From Mangrovibacter plantisponsor (GTDB lineage: Bacteria > Pseudomonadota > Gammaproteobacteria > Enterobacterales > Enterobacteriaceae): a DNA stretch of 64,000 nucleotides. The stretch is taken from contig NZ_QGTS01000007.1 of the NCBI RefSeq assembly GCF_003182475.1, forward strand, positions 62,001 through 126,000, read 5' to 3'. Positions 10,649-20,416 of the stretch are shown one piece after another. Under the pieces are notes generated by a model. That model was not told the origin of the DNA, made no database searches, and saw only the letters and a list, made by a program, of their open reading frames with translations. Position numbers and translations under genes: made by a program. Position 1 is the first letter of the stretch. Every line of letters begins with the position of its first letter.

Positions 10649-11863
10649 ATGCGCAAGCAATGGCCTGGAGTTTGTGTTGCCGCACTTTTACTGGCGGCCT
10701 GTAGTGGGGAGCAACAGCAGGCAGGTGTTGAACAAGTGCCTGCCACACCAGTATGTAATGGACCAACCGTTGAGGTATCTGGCGCCGAACCGCACTATGA
10801 AACCCCATCGGCTACAGCGAACCAAAACTACCAACGGGATGGCCGGACTTTTACCATTGTCCAGGACCCATCGCGCTTCAGTCAAAGCGGGCTTGCTGCT
10901 ATTTATGATGCCGAACCAAACAGTAACCTCACGGCATCCGGGGAAGTGTTCGACCCAACGCAGCTTACTGCAGCACACCCGACACTGCCAATCCCGAGTT
11001 ACGCGCGGATTACCAACCTTGCCAATGGCAGAATGTTGATTGTTAAGATCAATGATCGTGGCCCTTACGATGACGGGCGGGTTGTCGCGGTATCTCGTGC
11101 CGCTGCCGACCGCCTGAATATGTCCAATAATACCCGCGTGCGTATCGACCCGATTCTGGTCGCCCAGGATGGCACAATGTCTGGCCCGGGTATGGCGTGC
11201 ATTACTGTTGCCAAACAAACTTATGCCCTGCCCGCCCGCCCGGACCTCAACTCCGGGTTAGGGAGTGCATCTTCAGCTGTTCCTGCGGCACAACCGCAAA
11301 ACGGCGACGTGCAGGCTATCAGTAACAGTACTCTCCAGCCGCAGAATACCAGTACACCAGCACAAAGCGGTGGTTTTCTGGCTCCGGCAGCATCACAGGC
11401 AACCACAGACACAGGCGTTACATCTGGCAGCGCAGCTACTGCTGCCGGAGCCGCCGCCACCTCACAAATGGTGACACCACCGGATCAAACACCGGCAGCC
11501 AGCACTTCGGCCACAACCGAACAACCTGCGCCAGCACCGGTTAACCCGGCCCTTGGTCTGCACAGTGATCCTGTCACTGCGCCGGGTTCCATTCAGGGGA
11601 GTGTCGCCGGGCGTAGCGCCACGGTGGCGAGCGGGGGTTATGTTGTCCAGGTGGGCGCAGTAAGTGATGCCGGGCGTGCACAACAGTGGCAGCAAAAACT
11701 GAGCCAGCAATTTAGTGTTCCCGGTCTGGTAACGCAAAATGGCGCCATCTGGCGAGTACAACTGGGGCCATTTAGCAGCCGCAGCCAGGCAATCAGCCTG
11801 CAGCAACGCCTGCTTAACGAAGCGCAACAGCAGTCATTTATTACCGCTGCGCCTGCTCAATAA
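10649..11863 (+). CDS. rlpA: Septal/outer-membrane lipoprotein RlpA
   Basis: Rare lipoprotein A. It has a lipobox near LLAACS, a double-psi beta-barrel domain (about residues 75-170, containing ASGEVFDP, LPIPSYARITNLANG and NDRGPY), a long Ala/Thr/Gln/Pro-rich low-complexity linker (about 190-315) and a C-terminal SPOR domain that binds denuded septal glycan (GGYVVQVGAVSD to SFITAA). In some bacteria RlpA is a lytic transglycosylase; E. coli RlpA has no clear activity. ATG 10649 is chosen over GTG 10646 because GAGG lies seven bases upstream and the E. coli protein starts MRKQW. It is longer than E. coli RlpA (about 362 residues) owing to the linker. Confidence 0.95.
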   Translation: MRKQWPGVCVAALLLAACSGEQQQAGVEQVPATPVCNGPTVEVSGAEPHYETPSATANQNYQRDGRTFTIVQDPSRFSQSGLAAIYDAEPNSNLTASGEVFDPTQLTAAHPTLPIPSYARITNLANGRMLIVKINDRGPYDDGRVVAVSRAAADRLNMSNNTRVRIDPILVAQDGTMSGPGMACITVAKQTYALPARPDLNSGLGSASSAVPAAQPQNGDVQAISNSTLQPQNTSTPAQSGGFLAPAASQATTDTGVTSGSAATAAGAAATSQMVTPPDQTPAASTSATTEQPAPAPVNPALGLHSDPVTAPGSIQGSVAGRSATVASGGYVVQVGAVSDAGRAQQWQQKLSQQFSVPGLVTQNGAIWRVQLGPFSSRSQAISLQQRLLNEAQQQSFITAAPAQ

Positions 11864-12001
11864 GTTCTGCTGGCACCAGCTTTGTCAGTTTGCGTAAATA
11901 ACATTAACAAACTCATGCGCAAAGTCTGGTGCCAGGTAAAAAACCATTTGTTATAGTAAGTCACTTTTTCTAATTCCATCACGGATGTTGCTGTTCTGAC
12001 C

Positions 12002-13213
12002 ATGAATACCACTTTCTCCGCTAATGCTGTAAAGCGTATTGCCTTTGGGGCTGCGTTAACACTGGCCGCTACTGGGTTAGCCAGGGCTGATGACCTGAAC
12101 ATCAAAACGATGATTCCTGGCGTACCGCAAATCGACGCTGAGTCATACATTCTTATTGATTACAACTCAGGCAAAGTACTTGCCGAACAAAATGCTGACG
12201 AGCGCCGCGACCCGGCGAGTCTGACCAAAATGATGACCAGCTATGTTATTGGTCAGGCAATGAAAGCGGGTAAGTTCGATGAAAACGCTGTAGTGACTAT
12301 CGGGAAAGATGCCTGGGCAACAGGTAACCCGGTATTCAGAGGTTCATCGCTGATGTTTCTCAAACCCGGTATGCAGGTGCCGGTTTCTCAGCTGATTCGC
12401 GGGATTAATCTGCAGTCCGGGAACGACGCCTGCGTGGCGATGGCGGATTTCGTTGCGGGTAGTCAGGATGCCTTCGTTGGCCTGATGAACAGCTACGTAA
12501 ATGCACTGGGTATGAAAAACACCCATTTCCAGACAGTCCATGGTCTGGATGCCGATGGTCAGTACAGCTCAGCACGTGATATGGCGTTACTGGGCCAGGC
12601 GCTGATTCGTGATGTTCCAAACGAATACTCCGTCTATAAAGAAAAAGAATTCACCTTTAATGGCATTCGCCAGATGAACCGTAATGGTTTGCTGTGGGAT
12701 AAAAGCCTGAACGTGGATGGCATCAAAACCGGCCATACTGACAAAGCAGGTTATAACCTGGTTGCTTCAGCCACTGATGGCAATATGCGTCTTATCTCCG
12801 CAGTTATGGGCGGGCGGACATTCAAAGGCCGCGAAGTGGAAAGCAAAAAACTGCTAACCTGGGGCTTCCGTTTCTTTGAATCCGTTAACCCGATTAAAGC
12901 AGGTAAAGAATTCGCTTCTGAACCCGTATGGTTTGGTGACAGCGACCGCGCATCACTGGGTGTGGATAAAGACGTTTGGCTGACCATTCCTCGTGGTCGG
13001 ATGAAAGATCTGAAAGCCAGTTATGTGCTGAACAACACGGAATTACATGCGCCACTGCAAAAAAATCAGGTAGTGGGTACCATTAACTTCCAGTTAGACG
13101 GTAAAACAATTGATCAGCGCCCACTGGTTGTCCTGAATGAAATTCAGGAAGGCAACTTCTTTGGCCGGATGATTGATTACATCAAACTGATGTTCCACCA
13201 CTGGTTTGGTTAA
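12002..13213 (+). CDS. dacA: D-alanyl-D-alanine carboxypeptidase PBP5
   Basis: Removes the terminal D-Ala from peptidoglycan pentapeptides and is held on the outer face of the inner membrane by a C-terminal amphipathic helix. It has 403 residues, as in E. coli. The signal peptide ends near ARADDLNIK. The SxxK motif is in [11 protein letters not shown], the SxN motif in LQSGNDA and the KTG motif in DGIKTGHTD. The C-terminal anchor is [13 protein letters not shown]. The 138-base gap from rlpA suggests its own promoter. A strong terminator follows. Confidence 0.97.
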   Translation: MNTTFSANAVKRIAFGAALTLAATGLARADDLNIKTMIPGVPQIDAESYILIDYNSGKVLAEQNADERRDPASLTKMMTSYVIGQAMKAGKFDENAVVTIGKDAWATGNPVFRGSSLMFLKPGMQVPVSQLIRGINLQSGNDACVAMADFVAGSQDAFVGLMNSYVNALGMKNTHFQTVHGLDADGQYSSARDMALLGQALIRDVPNEYSVYKEKEFTFNGIRQMNRNGLLWDKSLNVDGIKTGHTDKAGYNLVASATDGNMRLISAVMGGRTFKGREVESKKLLTWGFRFFESVNPIKAGKEFASEPVWFGDSDRASLGVDKDVWLTIPRGRMKDLKASYVLNNTELHAPLQKNQVVGTINFQLDGKTIDQRPLVVLNEIQEGNFFGRMIDYIKLMFHHWFG

Positions 13214-13265
13214 AAACCGCACACTTGAAAGTGTGACGGCTGCCCCCATATACTATGTAACACTG

Positions 13266-13297
13266 GAACTCCCGCTCAGGCGGGAGTTCGTTTTTTA
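13266..13297 (+). terminator. Rho-independent terminator of dacA
   Basis: Stem GAACTCCCG / CGGGAGTTC with a six-base loop, followed by TTTTTT at about 13291. It lies 52 bases after dacA and just upstream of ybeD. Confidence 0.85.
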
Positions 13298-13314
13298 TTT
13301 TTGCTGGAGCTGAC

Positions 13315-13578
13315 ATGAAAACCAAACTGAATGAACTCCTTGAGTTCCCCTGCCCCTTTACCTACAAAGTAATGGGTCTGGCTCAACCTGAACTGGTGGA
13401 CAGGGTTGTTGAGGTTGTACAGCGTCATGCGCCTGGTGACTACACACCTCAAATCAAACCCAGCAGTAAAGGTAACTACCATTCCGTATCCATCACTATT
13501 ACGGCAACCCATGTTGAACAGGTAGAAACGCTTTACGAAGAACTGGGCAAAATTGAAATTGTCCGTATGGTTCTGTAA
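13315..13578 (+). CDS. ybeD: DUF493 family protein YbeD
   Basis: Small cytoplasmic protein of 87 residues with a ferredoxin-like ACT-type fold, found next to lipB across enterobacteria. No enzymatic role is established; linkage to lipoate genes suggests regulation of that pathway. The sequence [21 protein letters not shown] to [10 protein letters not shown] matches E. coli YbeD in length and order. ATG 13315 follows CTGGAG. Confidence 0.95.
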   Translation: MKTKLNELLEFPCPFTYKVMGLAQPELVDRVVEVVQRHAPGDYTPQIKPSSKGNYHSVSITITATHVEQVETLYEELGKIEIVRMVL

Positions 13579-13599
13579 CCGACACGTTGTTCCCCGCCA

Positions 13600-13620
13600 C
13601 CCGGCCTGAAGGCCGGGTAT
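13600..13620 (+). terminator. Hairpin after ybeD
   Basis: Stem CCCGGCC / GGCCGGG with a TGAA loop, followed by the weakly T-rich TATTTGTT. It lies between ybeD and lipB and is probably a partial terminator. Confidence 0.5.
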
Positions 13621-13679
13621 TTGTTGGTTCCGCTATGCTATACTGTCCGCCTGTATTCCTGACTCCGGAAACATCTGTC

Positions 13680-14321
13680 TTGTCTCAAGATACCATTCTA
13701 ATCCGCCATCTTGGCCTGCAGCCTTATGAACCTGTGTCACTCGCCATGCATCAGTTTACTGATACTCGTGATGAAACTACCCCCGATGAAATTTGGCTGG
13801 TAGAACACAACCCAGTGTTTACTCAGGGCCAGGCAGGTAAAGCTGAGCACCTGTTAGCCACAGGTGATATTCCCGTTATTCAGAGCGACCGTGGCGGCCA
13901 GGTCACTTATCATGGCCCGGGCCAACAAGTGATGTATGTGCTGCTCAACCTCAAACGCCGTAAACTGGGTGTGCGTGAACTGGTAACGGTACTGGAACAA
14001 TGTGTAGTCAATACCCTTGCAACCCTGGATATCGAAGCCCATGCCCGGCCCGATGCACCGGGCGTTTATGTCGGTGAAGATAAAATCTGTTCTCTTGGGC
14101 TGCGTATTCGCAAAGGGTGTTCATTTCACGGCCTGGCGCTGAACATCAATATGGATCTCACCCCTTTTTTACGCATTAACCCCTGTGGCTATGCCGGGAT
14201 GAAAATGACCCAGGTCAACCAGTTTCGCCCAGGCGCACAAGTAGCAGATATTCAACCCATACTGTTGGATAATTTTTTGCGTTTGCTGGGTAACCCGCCG
14301 ATTTCTGTAGCCAGCAAATAA
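13680..14321 (+). CDS. lipB: Octanoyl-[ACP]:protein N-octanoyltransferase
   Basis: Moves octanoate from acyl carrier protein to lipoyl domains, the first step of lipoate synthesis before LipA. With TTG 13680 as start the protein has 213 residues, the same as E. coli LipB; GGAAAC lies about nine bases upstream. Conserved blocks are [45 protein letters not shown] and [10 protein letters not shown], with the catalytic Cys in PCGY. An alternative ATG at 13635 would add a non-conserved N-terminus. Confidence 0.94.
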   Translation: MSQDTILIRHLGLQPYEPVSLAMHQFTDTRDETTPDEIWLVEHNPVFTQGQAGKAEHLLATGDIPVIQSDRGGQVTYHGPGQQVMYVLLNLKRRKLGVRELVTVLEQCVVNTLATLDIEAHARPDAPGVYVGEDKICSLGLRIRKGCSFHGLALNINMDLTPFLRINPCGYAGMKMTQVNQFRPGAQVADIQPILLDNFLRLLGNPPISVASK

Positions 14322-14327
14322 TCAGGA

Positions 14328-14359
14328 AAACCGAAACAAGAATGATTTTGTTTCGGTTT
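14328..14359 (+). terminator. Terminator of lipB
   Basis: Twelve-base stem AAACCGAAACAA / TTGTTTCGGTTT with a short loop, directly after the lipB stop. The tail is weakly T-rich (TTTATTAG). It could act on both strands. Confidence 0.7.
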
Positions 14360-14483
14360 ATTAGATTATTTAATTGAATTTTATCCTTCGCTATTTTTTT
14401 GCTTAATCGTCACTTTACGTCTACCTTTTATTCATGTTGTGCAAGCACTTAGCACAACAGCAAACTTATATAAAAAGTGCTTT

Positions 14484-14506
14484 GCCGTTTTGTCTTTCAA
14501 AACGGC
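14484..14506. other. Perfect hairpin in the ybeF leader
   Basis: Nine-base arms GCCGTTTTG / CAAAACGGC with a TCTTT loop, no T tract after it, about 75 bases before ybeF. A second small inverted repeat, TTGTGC / GCACAA, lies near 14437-14456. Both fall in the 260-base gap between lipB and ybeF. Function unknown; possibly mRNA leader structure or an operator. Confidence 0.4.
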
Positions 14507-14581
14507 GGTGTTTCCTTGTGCCCAAAATAGACGACGCATTTTTCAGCAAACAGACAACACATTCTAAAAATGGGAGAAAGA

Positions 14582-15559
14582 ATGAATAATACTGGCAAGG
14601 ATAATAATTTACTTTCCCGTTCAAATAGTGCCCGCCTGAGTGGTTTCCAGGCACTGCGCACTATTGATCTTAACTTATTGACGGTATTTGAAGCAGTTTA
14701 CATTCACAAAGGCATTGTCAACGCAGCAAGGGCGTTGAATCTCACCCCTTCCGCCATCAGTCAGTCCATTCAAAAACTGCGAAATGTTTTTCCTGACCCG
14801 TTGTTTGTGCGTAATGGGCAGGGGATCATGCCCACCAGTTATGCCGCCCACCTGCACGAATATATCAGCCAGGGGCTTTCATCCATACTGGGCGCACTGG
14901 AGTTCAACGAAGTCAGTAATGCACAACGCACCATTACAATTGCGACCCACCCTTCCGTTGGGGCGCTGGTAATGCCAACAATTTATAAAGCGATTCACCG
15001 CCGTTGCCCCAATATCAACATTAATAATGTCCCTATTTCTCAGGCAGAAACGCAGTTAAGCCAGCTTCAGGCAGACATGGTGATAGATACCCGCCGGCCG
15101 GTAATGAGCAAAATAGGCAGTTTTCGCTTGTTTGAAGAACGAGTGGTGATAGTTTGCCGCAGTGACCACCCGGCATTAACCGACGAGGTATCATTAGATA
15201 TTCTGAACCAACAGCAGCAAACCATGCTGGTGTTGCAGGATGATATCTTGCCAGACGTGCGTAATGTGGTTGAGCAGACATTCCCCGACCGGCAAATAAC
15301 CTTCAGTAGTTACAATGTCCTCACACTGGCAGCCATGCTGGCGAACAGTGATCTGGTTGGTTTTATGTCTTCCGGGTTGTACCACATGTTCCGGGATAAC
15401 TGGAATCTGCGAGAAATTGAGTGTGAAGGCTTTGCCGGAGGTAAATTCGAAACGCATCTGTTTTATAACAAACTCAGCCAGCATGACGAGGTGTTACGCA
15501 ACTGCATGGAAACGATTCAGGGTGCATTTGTGCAAAAACACGGTGAAGCGATACTCTGA
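14582..15559 (+). CDS. ybeF: LysR-family transcriptional regulator YbeF
   Basis: LysR-type regulator of 325 residues, next to lipA as in E. coli. The N-terminal helix-turn-helix (about residues 30-85) contains DLNLLTVFEAVY, KGIVNAARALNLTPSAISQSIQKLR and PLFVRNGQG. The C-terminal effector domain starts about residue 110 (RTITIATHPSVGALV) and contains FPDRQITFSSYNVLTLAAM. The target and ligand are not known to me. ATG 14582 is preceded by GGGAGAAAG; the ATG at 14570 lies upstream of that site and is rejected. Confidence 0.93.
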   Translation: MNNTGKDNNLLSRSNSARLSGFQALRTIDLNLLTVFEAVYIHKGIVNAARALNLTPSAISQSIQKLRNVFPDPLFVRNGQGIMPTSYAAHLHEYISQGLSSILGALEFNEVSNAQRTITIATHPSVGALVMPTIYKAIHRRCPNININNVPISQAETQLSQLQADMVIDTRRPVMSKIGSFRLFEERVVIVCRSDHPALTDEVSLDILNQQQQTMLVLQDDILPDVRNVVEQTFPDRQITFSSYNVLTLAAMLANSDLVGFMSSGLYHMFRDNWNLREIECEGFAGGKFETHLFYNKLSQHDEVLRNCMETIQGAFVQKHGEAIL

Positions 15560-15743
15560 CCGACAAACGCACAAAATAACAACTTATTTACACTAAAATC
15601 ACGTTTTGCGTGCCCGGCAGGCTGCTTTCACAACAATATAAATGTTATACTGCCTGCCATTAATTCAAAAATAGTTGATAAATACAACATTTGATTGAAT
15701 TGAAACGTTTTCACTCGATATCCGCAACTGGAATACGCACGCT

Positions 15744-16709
15744 ATGAGTAAACCCATTGTCATGGAACGCGGTGTTAAATACCGGGATGCCGACAAAATG
15801 GCGCTAATCCCGGTGAAAAACGTCGCCACTGAACGCCAGGAGCTATTAAGAAAGCCGGAGTGGATGAAAATCAAACTCCCGGCGGACTCCACCCGTATTC
15901 AGGGTATCAAAGCTGCCATGCGTAAAAATGGCCTTCACTCTGTTTGTGAAGAAGCATCCTGCCCTAACCTTGCCGAGTGCTTCAACCACGGCACGGCAAC
16001 CTTTATGATCCTCGGTGCAATTTGTACCCGTCGCTGCCCATTCTGTGACGTTGCCCATGGCCGCCCGGTTGCACCAGATGCCGGTGAAGCAGAAAAACTG
16101 GCGCGCACAATTGCCGATATGGGTCTGCGTTATGTGGTTGTCACCTCAGTTGACCGTGACGACCTGCGTGACGGTGGTGCTCAACACTTTGCTGATTGCA
16201 TTGCAGCCATTCGCCGTGAAAGCCCAAATATAAAAATTGAAACACTGGTTCCCGATTTTCGTGGAAGAATGGACCGTGCGCTGGAAATTCTCACTGCCAC
16301 TCCACCAGATGTTTTCAACCATAACCTGGAAAACGTTCCCCGCCTGTACCGCCAGGTACGCCCGGGTGCTGATTACAACTGGTCACTGAAATTACTCGAA
16401 CGCTTCAAAGAAGCACATCCGGAAATTCCGACCAAATCAGGCCTGATGGTTGGGTTGGGTGAAACCAATGAAGAAATCATCGAGGTTATGCGTGACCTGC
16501 GCCGCCATGGTGTAACGATGCTTACTCTGGGGCAATATCTGCAGCCAAGCCGCCATCATCTGCCGGTTCAGCGTTATGTCACCCCGGAAGAGTTTGATGA
16601 AATGAAAGCCGAAGCACTGGCAATGGGCTTTACCCACGCAGCTTGTGGCCCATTTGTGCGCTCGTCTTATCATGCTGATTTGCAGGCGCGTGGCGAAGAA
16701 GTGAAATAA
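15744..16709 (+). CDS. lipA: Lipoyl synthase
   Basis: Radical-SAM enzyme that inserts two sulfurs into protein-bound octanoyl chains. It has 321 residues, as in E. coli. The auxiliary [4Fe-4S] cluster cysteines are in [12 protein letters not shown], the radical-SAM CxxxCxxC is in CTRRCPFC, and the C-terminal RSSYHAD motif is present. The protein is almost identical to the E. coli enzyme. The 184-base leader upstream contains a long-range inverted repeat GGCAGGC / GCCTGCC around a TATACT element. Confidence 0.98.
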   Translation: MSKPIVMERGVKYRDADKMALIPVKNVATERQELLRKPEWMKIKLPADSTRIQGIKAAMRKNGLHSVCEEASCPNLAECFNHGTATFMILGAICTRRCPFCDVAHGRPVAPDAGEAEKLARTIADMGLRYVVVTSVDRDDLRDGGAQHFADCIAAIRRESPNIKIETLVPDFRGRMDRALEILTATPPDVFNHNLENVPRLYRQVRPGADYNWSLKLLERFKEAHPEIPTKSGLMVGLGETNEEIIEVMRDLRRHGVTMLTLGQYLQPSRHHLPVQRYVTPEEFDEMKAEALAMGFTHAACGPFVRSSYHADLQARGEEVK

Positions 16710-16734
16710 ATCTGAGCCACCAGGCTTACAGCAT

Positions 16735-16762
16735 AAAAAAACCGGCTTTGCCGGTTTTTTTA
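16735..16762 (+). terminator. Bidirectional terminator between lipA and tatE
   Basis: Stem ACCGGC / GCCGGT with a TTT loop, flanked by A6 upstream and T7 downstream, so it can stop transcripts from lipA (+) and from tatE (-). Confidence 0.85.
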
Positions 16763-16829
16763 TCTGTTTTGTAACCTCATCAGAAATAGCTGCCCCTGCA
16801 CAGGCCAGTCATTTCACAGACTTACAAGA

Positions 16830-17045
16830 TTACTCTTTGTTGTTCAGGCGCTCACGCGTTTCTTGCGCGTCATTTTTTTCGCCAGAGATAATCGCCTGGT
16901 TATTATCGTCTTCACTCATGGCTTTCTTGAACCCTTTCACCGCAGAGCCCAGGTCGCTTCCCAGGGTACGTAACTTCTTCGTACCGAAAAGCAACACGAT
17001 CAATGCCCCTACAACCAGCAATTTAGTAATACTAATCTCACCCAT
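16830..17045 (-). CDS. tatE: Twin-arginine translocase subunit TatE
   Basis: TatA/E family component of the Tat pore for folded proteins. It has 71 residues with ATG 17045 (AAGG six bases upstream), close to E. coli TatE (67). A single membrane helix, [16 protein letters not shown], is followed by the hinge [24 protein letters not shown] and a charged tail. Isolated from a tatABC operon and next to lipA, exactly as E. coli tatE. Confidence 0.95.
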   Translation of the reverse strand: MGEISITKLLVVGALIVLLFGTKKLRTLGSDLGSAVKGFKKAMSEDDNNQAIISGEKNDAQETRERLNNKE

Positions 17046-17188
17046 ACTTACCTTCTTAAGCTTCAGCCATACTCGCCTGTAAAGCACTATACCCCACCAC
17101 AGTGCATTACCTACATAGCCCTGTGCTATTAACGGTTATTAACGCCGCGTATACAAAATAATTCTGTAACAAAGTGAATCAAACACAC

Positions 17189-17983
17189 TCAGTTGTTACC
17201 CAGCACCGGAGGCAAAAAACGCCGGTTTGCCAGCACCGGCAACCGGGCGCGAACCTGCTCCACACGCTCCAGAGTAATTTCACTGGCAATCAACCCCGGT
17301 TGATGGCTGGCACTGGCAAGCACATTGCCCATAGGATCAATAATCTGGCTCATGCCAATATTCTTCTCTCCACACTCGCCACTTGCCACAATATAACAGG
17401 TGGTATCAAGAGCCCGCGCCGCCAGTAATGTTTGCCAGTGGTGCACTTTATTTTCACCCTTTAGCCATGCAGCTGGCACCACCAGAACATGTGCGCCAGC
17501 CAGTGCAAGGCTCATGGCCTGCTCAGGGAAACGTAAATCATAGCAGGTCATCACCCCCACCATCAGGTCGCCAACGGCAATCAATGGCGCAAGAGCCTGC
17601 CCCGGGCTGACAAACCTGGACTCCTGAACATTAAATGCATCATACAGATGTAATTTATCATAGCGCGAAGTCACCTGCCCACGGTGCAAAGCAAGCAAGG
17701 AATTTGTCACCCGCCCGGCGGCGTCAGGTATGTGCATGGTAAACACCAGTGTCAGGTCACAATTTTCTGTGAGCTGGCACATTCCCTGAATAAATGGTCC
17801 GTCAAGGGTTTGCCCGTGCCGCACAGAATAACCCGGGTCGGAGTTATCCCTTGCCTGAATAGCTTCTGGCAATACCAGTAAATTGGCGTGTTTCTCAATA
17901 GCCTCACTGACTAACAAACGGCATTGAGCTAAATTACCCTGCCAGTCTGGCATAACGGCAAACTGCCCGGCTGCAACATTCAT
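17189..17983 (-). CDS. ybeM: Nitrilase-superfamily amidase YbeM (deaminated glutathione amidase type)
   Basis: Carbon-nitrogen hydrolase of 264 residues. The Nit1/YbeM family removes the amide from deaminated glutathione, a metabolite-repair reaction. The catalytic triad is visible as Glu in VLPEAI (about residue 40), Lys in [11 protein letters not shown] and Cys in [14 protein letters not shown] 17983 follows GGGGAG; the earlier in-frame ATG at 18001 is less well placed. It is intact here, whereas the E. coli K-12 copy is, as I recall, a broken gene. It is codirectional with tatE (143-base gap) and divergent from crcB. Confidence 0.92.
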   Translation of the reverse strand: MNVAAGQFAVMPDWQGNLAQCRLLVSEAIEKHANLLVLPEAIQARDNSDPGYSVRHGQTLDGPFIQGMCQLTENCDLTLVFTMHIPDAAGRVTNSLLALHRGQVTSRYDKLHLYDAFNVQESRFVSPGQALAPLIAVGDLMVGVMTCYDLRFPEQAMSLALAGAHVLVVPAAWLKGENKVHHWQTLLAARALDTTCYIVASGECGEKNIGMSQIIDPMGNVLASASHQPGLIASEITLERVEQVRARLPVLANRRFLPPVLGNN

Positions 17984-18078
17984 ACAAACACTCCCCGACA
18001 CATTGCGTGAATCAACACTACCCCATAGCCAGCTTGCGCGGTAGACTTTCTGCTTTAATGATTAATGAGATATACCTT

Positions 18079-18459
18079 ATGCAGATGTTATTTGCGGTAT
18101 TTATTGGTGGCGGCCTTGGGAGTATTTGCCGCTGGTTGATTAGCCAACGCCTGAATCCCCTTCATCACGCCATCCCAATGGGTACGCTTTCAGCTAACTT
18201 ACTTGGTGCTTTTATTATTGGTATTGCGCTGGCAAGTTTTAGCCGCCTGACCAACCTCGACCCCATGTGGAAGCTATTAATTACCACAGGTTTTTGTGGT
18301 GGTTTGACTACGTTCTCAACATTTTCATCAGAAGTGGTGTTTTTACTTCAGGACGGGCGCCTGGCCTGGGCCGCAACTAATGTCGTGGTTAACCTGGCAG
18401 GTTCGCTCATTATGACCGGGCTCGCATTTTGGCTGGTTTCAGTACTGGCAGCACGATAA
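18079..18459 (+). CDS. crcB: Fluoride channel CrcB/Fluc
   Basis: Small inner-membrane protein that works as a dual-topology dimer exporting fluoride. It has 126 residues and four membrane segments; the conserved motif [13 protein letters not shown] is near residue 72, and N-terminal [12 protein letters not shown] is typical. ATG 18079 gives the E. coli length (127) and is chosen over ATG 18007. I looked for a fluoride riboswitch upstream and did not see one. Confidence 0.96.
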   Translation: MQMLFAVFIGGGLGSICRWLISQRLNPLHHAIPMGTLSANLLGAFIIGIALASFSRLTNLDPMWKLLITTGFCGGLTTFSTFSSEVVFLLQDGRLAWAATNVVVNLAGSLIMTGLAFWLVSVLAAR

Positions 18460-18548
18460 TTTTGGTTACCAAATAGGTGCGTTAATGTAGGCTTCATCTT
18501 TCTCTGCCAGTATCTGCCTGAATCAATCACACAGACATGGGCACCATA

Positions 18549-18635
18549 ATGAAAGAAAGCCTGGTAAACATCAGTACACTATTGTTAAGCGCACTTATTG
18601 TCGGTTGCTTTTTAAAACTCTACTTGTTCAGTTGA
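18549..18635 (+). CDS. Possible 28-residue membrane protein
   Basis: An ORF of 28 codons, too short for usual gene calling, starting MKESLVNISTLLLSA and ending in LKLYLFS. One uninterrupted hydrophobic stretch of about 17 residues would make a single membrane helix with a positive N-terminal side. A weak GGGC lies upstream of the ATG. It sits between crcB and the cspE terminator where nothing else explains the sequence. I do not recognise it; it may be chance. Confidence 0.35.
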   Translation: MKESLVNISTLLLSALIVGCFLKLYLFS

Positions 18636-18704
18636 AAATAAACTTTAGCCGCACCCGGCGTAACCGGGTTGCCGGGCTGGTCTGGTAAAACGCCAGATTT
18701 TGAA

Positions 18705-18735
18705 CAAAAAAAACCCGCCTGAAGGCGGGTTTTGT
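18705..18735 (-). terminator. Terminator of cspE
   Basis: Stem ACCCGCC / GGCGGGT with a four-base loop. On the minus strand it is followed by eight T, so it ends cspE. On the plus strand a TTTTG tract gives a weaker stop for crcB. Confidence 0.85.
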
Positions 18736-18754
18736 CGTTCTCAGCCAGACGTTA

Positions 18755-18964
18755 TTACAGAGCAATTACGTTAGCAGCAGAAGGGCCTTTGGCACCGTTA
18801 GTGATTTCGAACTCTACACGCTGACCTTCAGCCAGAGTTTTGAAACCATTGCTCTGGATTGCAGAGAAGTGTACGAACACGTCTTTGCTGCCATCTTCCG
18901 GAGTAATGAAACCGAATCCTTTGGACTCATTAAACCACTTAACGTTACCTTTAATCTTAGACAT
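18755..18964 (-). CDS. cspE: Cold-shock-like RNA chaperone CspE
   Basis: OB-fold cold-shock protein of 69 residues, almost identical to E. coli CspE, constitutively made in that species and active as an RNA chaperone and antiterminator. The RNP1 motif [11 protein letters not shown] and the RNP2 motif DVFVHFSAI are present. ATG 18964; a TTG one codon upstream is not needed. A leader of more than 100 bases separates it from the pagP end. Confidence 0.97.
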   Translation of the reverse strand: MSKIKGNVKWFNESKGFGFITPEDGSKDVFVHFSAIQSNGFKTLAEGQRVEFEITNGAKGPSAANVIAL

Positions 18965-19147
18965 CAAAATTACCTTTTATGAAAAAACGACACAAATACC
19001 GTGTCGGTGTCCAGTACATCAATTGTGGTGCCGTTTGTCCAGTTGATATTTACTAAAAAGTGATAAAAATCGCTTTCTTTTTGCTTTCTGGACGATAACC
19101 CTTTGCTTTTCCGTACAATGGGCACGAAAAAAAATTCGCAGCAGCTA

Positions 19148-19717
19148 TCAGAACTGGAAGCGTAACCAGGCAAAATAGACGTTACCATTGTTATAAGTAC
19201 CCGGGATGTACGTCATCTGGAATGTTGCCGGGCCGTAGCCAACAGACGCCATAGGCAACACCACAGGAATCGGGATATAGTTCCAGTTATCTCGCGCTGT
19301 TACGCCCAGGGTATAACCCAACCCCACATGGAAACGTGAATCTGCGCTGACTGGCCGCCAGGTAGCCTCCCAGCCATACCCACCAATAGGCTCCCATTTG
19401 TTAAATGAGTCTTTAAACGCCATTAAATACAAACCGTGCCAGTTACCCTTTTCATCCCAGCGAGAAACGCCAAACCCGGCCCCCCAGGGGCGCTCATTGT
19501 ATTTATCTGTTTTTTCTTTATCGTAGGCAAAACGCGCATGCCAGGTAATTGCCGGGACATACAAATCGTAGTGCTGAGGTTCGCGCCAGGTTTCAGCAAT
19601 GTTCCCTGTCAGGGTGCTGAACCACCCACCGTCACTGCCACCATCATTTGCCTGCACCTGCGATGAAAACAGGCAGGGTGCCAATAAACCACATACTACG
19701 AGTAAATGCTTAATCAT
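19148..19717 (-). CDS. pagP: Lipid A palmitoyltransferase PagP
   Basis: Eight-stranded outer-membrane barrel that moves palmitate from phospholipid to lipid A. It has 189 residues with ATG 19717 and a signal peptide of about 24 residues ([22 protein letters not shown]). Catalytic His lies in [16 protein letters not shown] and the Asp-Ser pair in [10 protein letters not shown]. The C-terminal [18 protein letters not shown] is the outer-membrane insertion signal. In E. coli and Salmonella the gene is induced by PhoPQ; I could not find a convincing PhoP box upstream. Confidence 0.95.
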   Translation of the reverse strand: MIKHLLVVCGLLAPCLFSSQVQANDGGSDGGWFSTLTGNIAETWREPQHYDLYVPAITWHARFAYDKEKTDKYNERPWGAGFGVSRWDEKGNWHGLYLMAFKDSFNKWEPIGGYGWEATWRPVSADSRFHVGLGYTLGVTARDNWNYIPIPVVLPMASVGYGPATFQMTYIPGTYNNGNVYFAWLRFQF

Positions 19718-20416
19718 CTTGATCACTTTATCGCCACCAAATACTTTCCAAACAAGCACAGATTACTGGTGCTTTTATTAATAGAACCTGAACAAAGAAT
19801 CGAAAAAATTATTTTTTTAAAAAGCAAGATTCACAATTCCGAAAAAAACGCCTCACACTTTCTGAGCCAATGAGTATTGAGGCCACAGCATGCCCCGCAT
19901 CACAAGCCAGGCCTGGCGTACCTTGCGAGTGCTACATTGCGCCAATAAACTATTAATCGCCATTCTGATGAATACAATGGAATATATAAACTGAATATTC
20001 CTTGTTTGCGGGCCATTATAACATGCCATTTTACGCGCAGTTTATAACACAGAAAAATCCTGGTTATTTTTATTATTGAATAACAAATACCAGTAATCAT
20101 TATTAATTCTTTTTTAGCCACCATGGTTTTCCAGTAAATAGATACCAACACAAAATACCCCAGGCCAGCGCATGACGAACTGGCAACATTTACAACTATT
20201 CAGCCAGCACAGCAGAGCCAGAAAACCGCAAAATATCAGATTTTATTGCTGATTTATTGATTTTTGTCAGCAAAAAAAGTGGAATGATTAGGCACATTCC
20301 TCTGCGTTACTTACATAATTTACACTGTGTTACTAAGCGTCACGGTTCTGCCTCATAGCCATAACCATGCCAGGCCATGAACCACCGTGCGCGTTTAGCC
20401 ACAAACAGGGGAAACT
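19718..20416. other. AT-rich intergenic region between pagP and dcuC
   Basis: About 700 bases with no supported gene. It must hold the divergent promoters of pagP and dcuC. An 83-codon frame on the minus strand (19900-20151) has no recognisable protein character. The only site I can suggest is an FNR-like sequence near 20257. Confidence 0.5.
20257..20270. promoter_or_regulatory. Weak FNR-like site upstream of dcuC
   Basis: TTGAT-TTTT-GTCAG matches the FNR pattern TTGAT-N4-ATCAA at eight of ten positions. It lies about 150 bases before dcuC, which is FNR-activated in E. coli. The distance is large, so the call is tentative. Confidence 0.3.

Noticed and set aside
18000-18078. Fluoride riboswitch in front of crcB
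   Set aside because: The conserved GGNGAUGG and following pseudoknot elements are not visible in the 95-base gap.
19900-20151. An 83-codon minus-strand frame between pagP and dcuC
   Set aside because: No recognisable domain, AT-driven composition, no good ribosome site, and it lies in a region that must contain two promoters.
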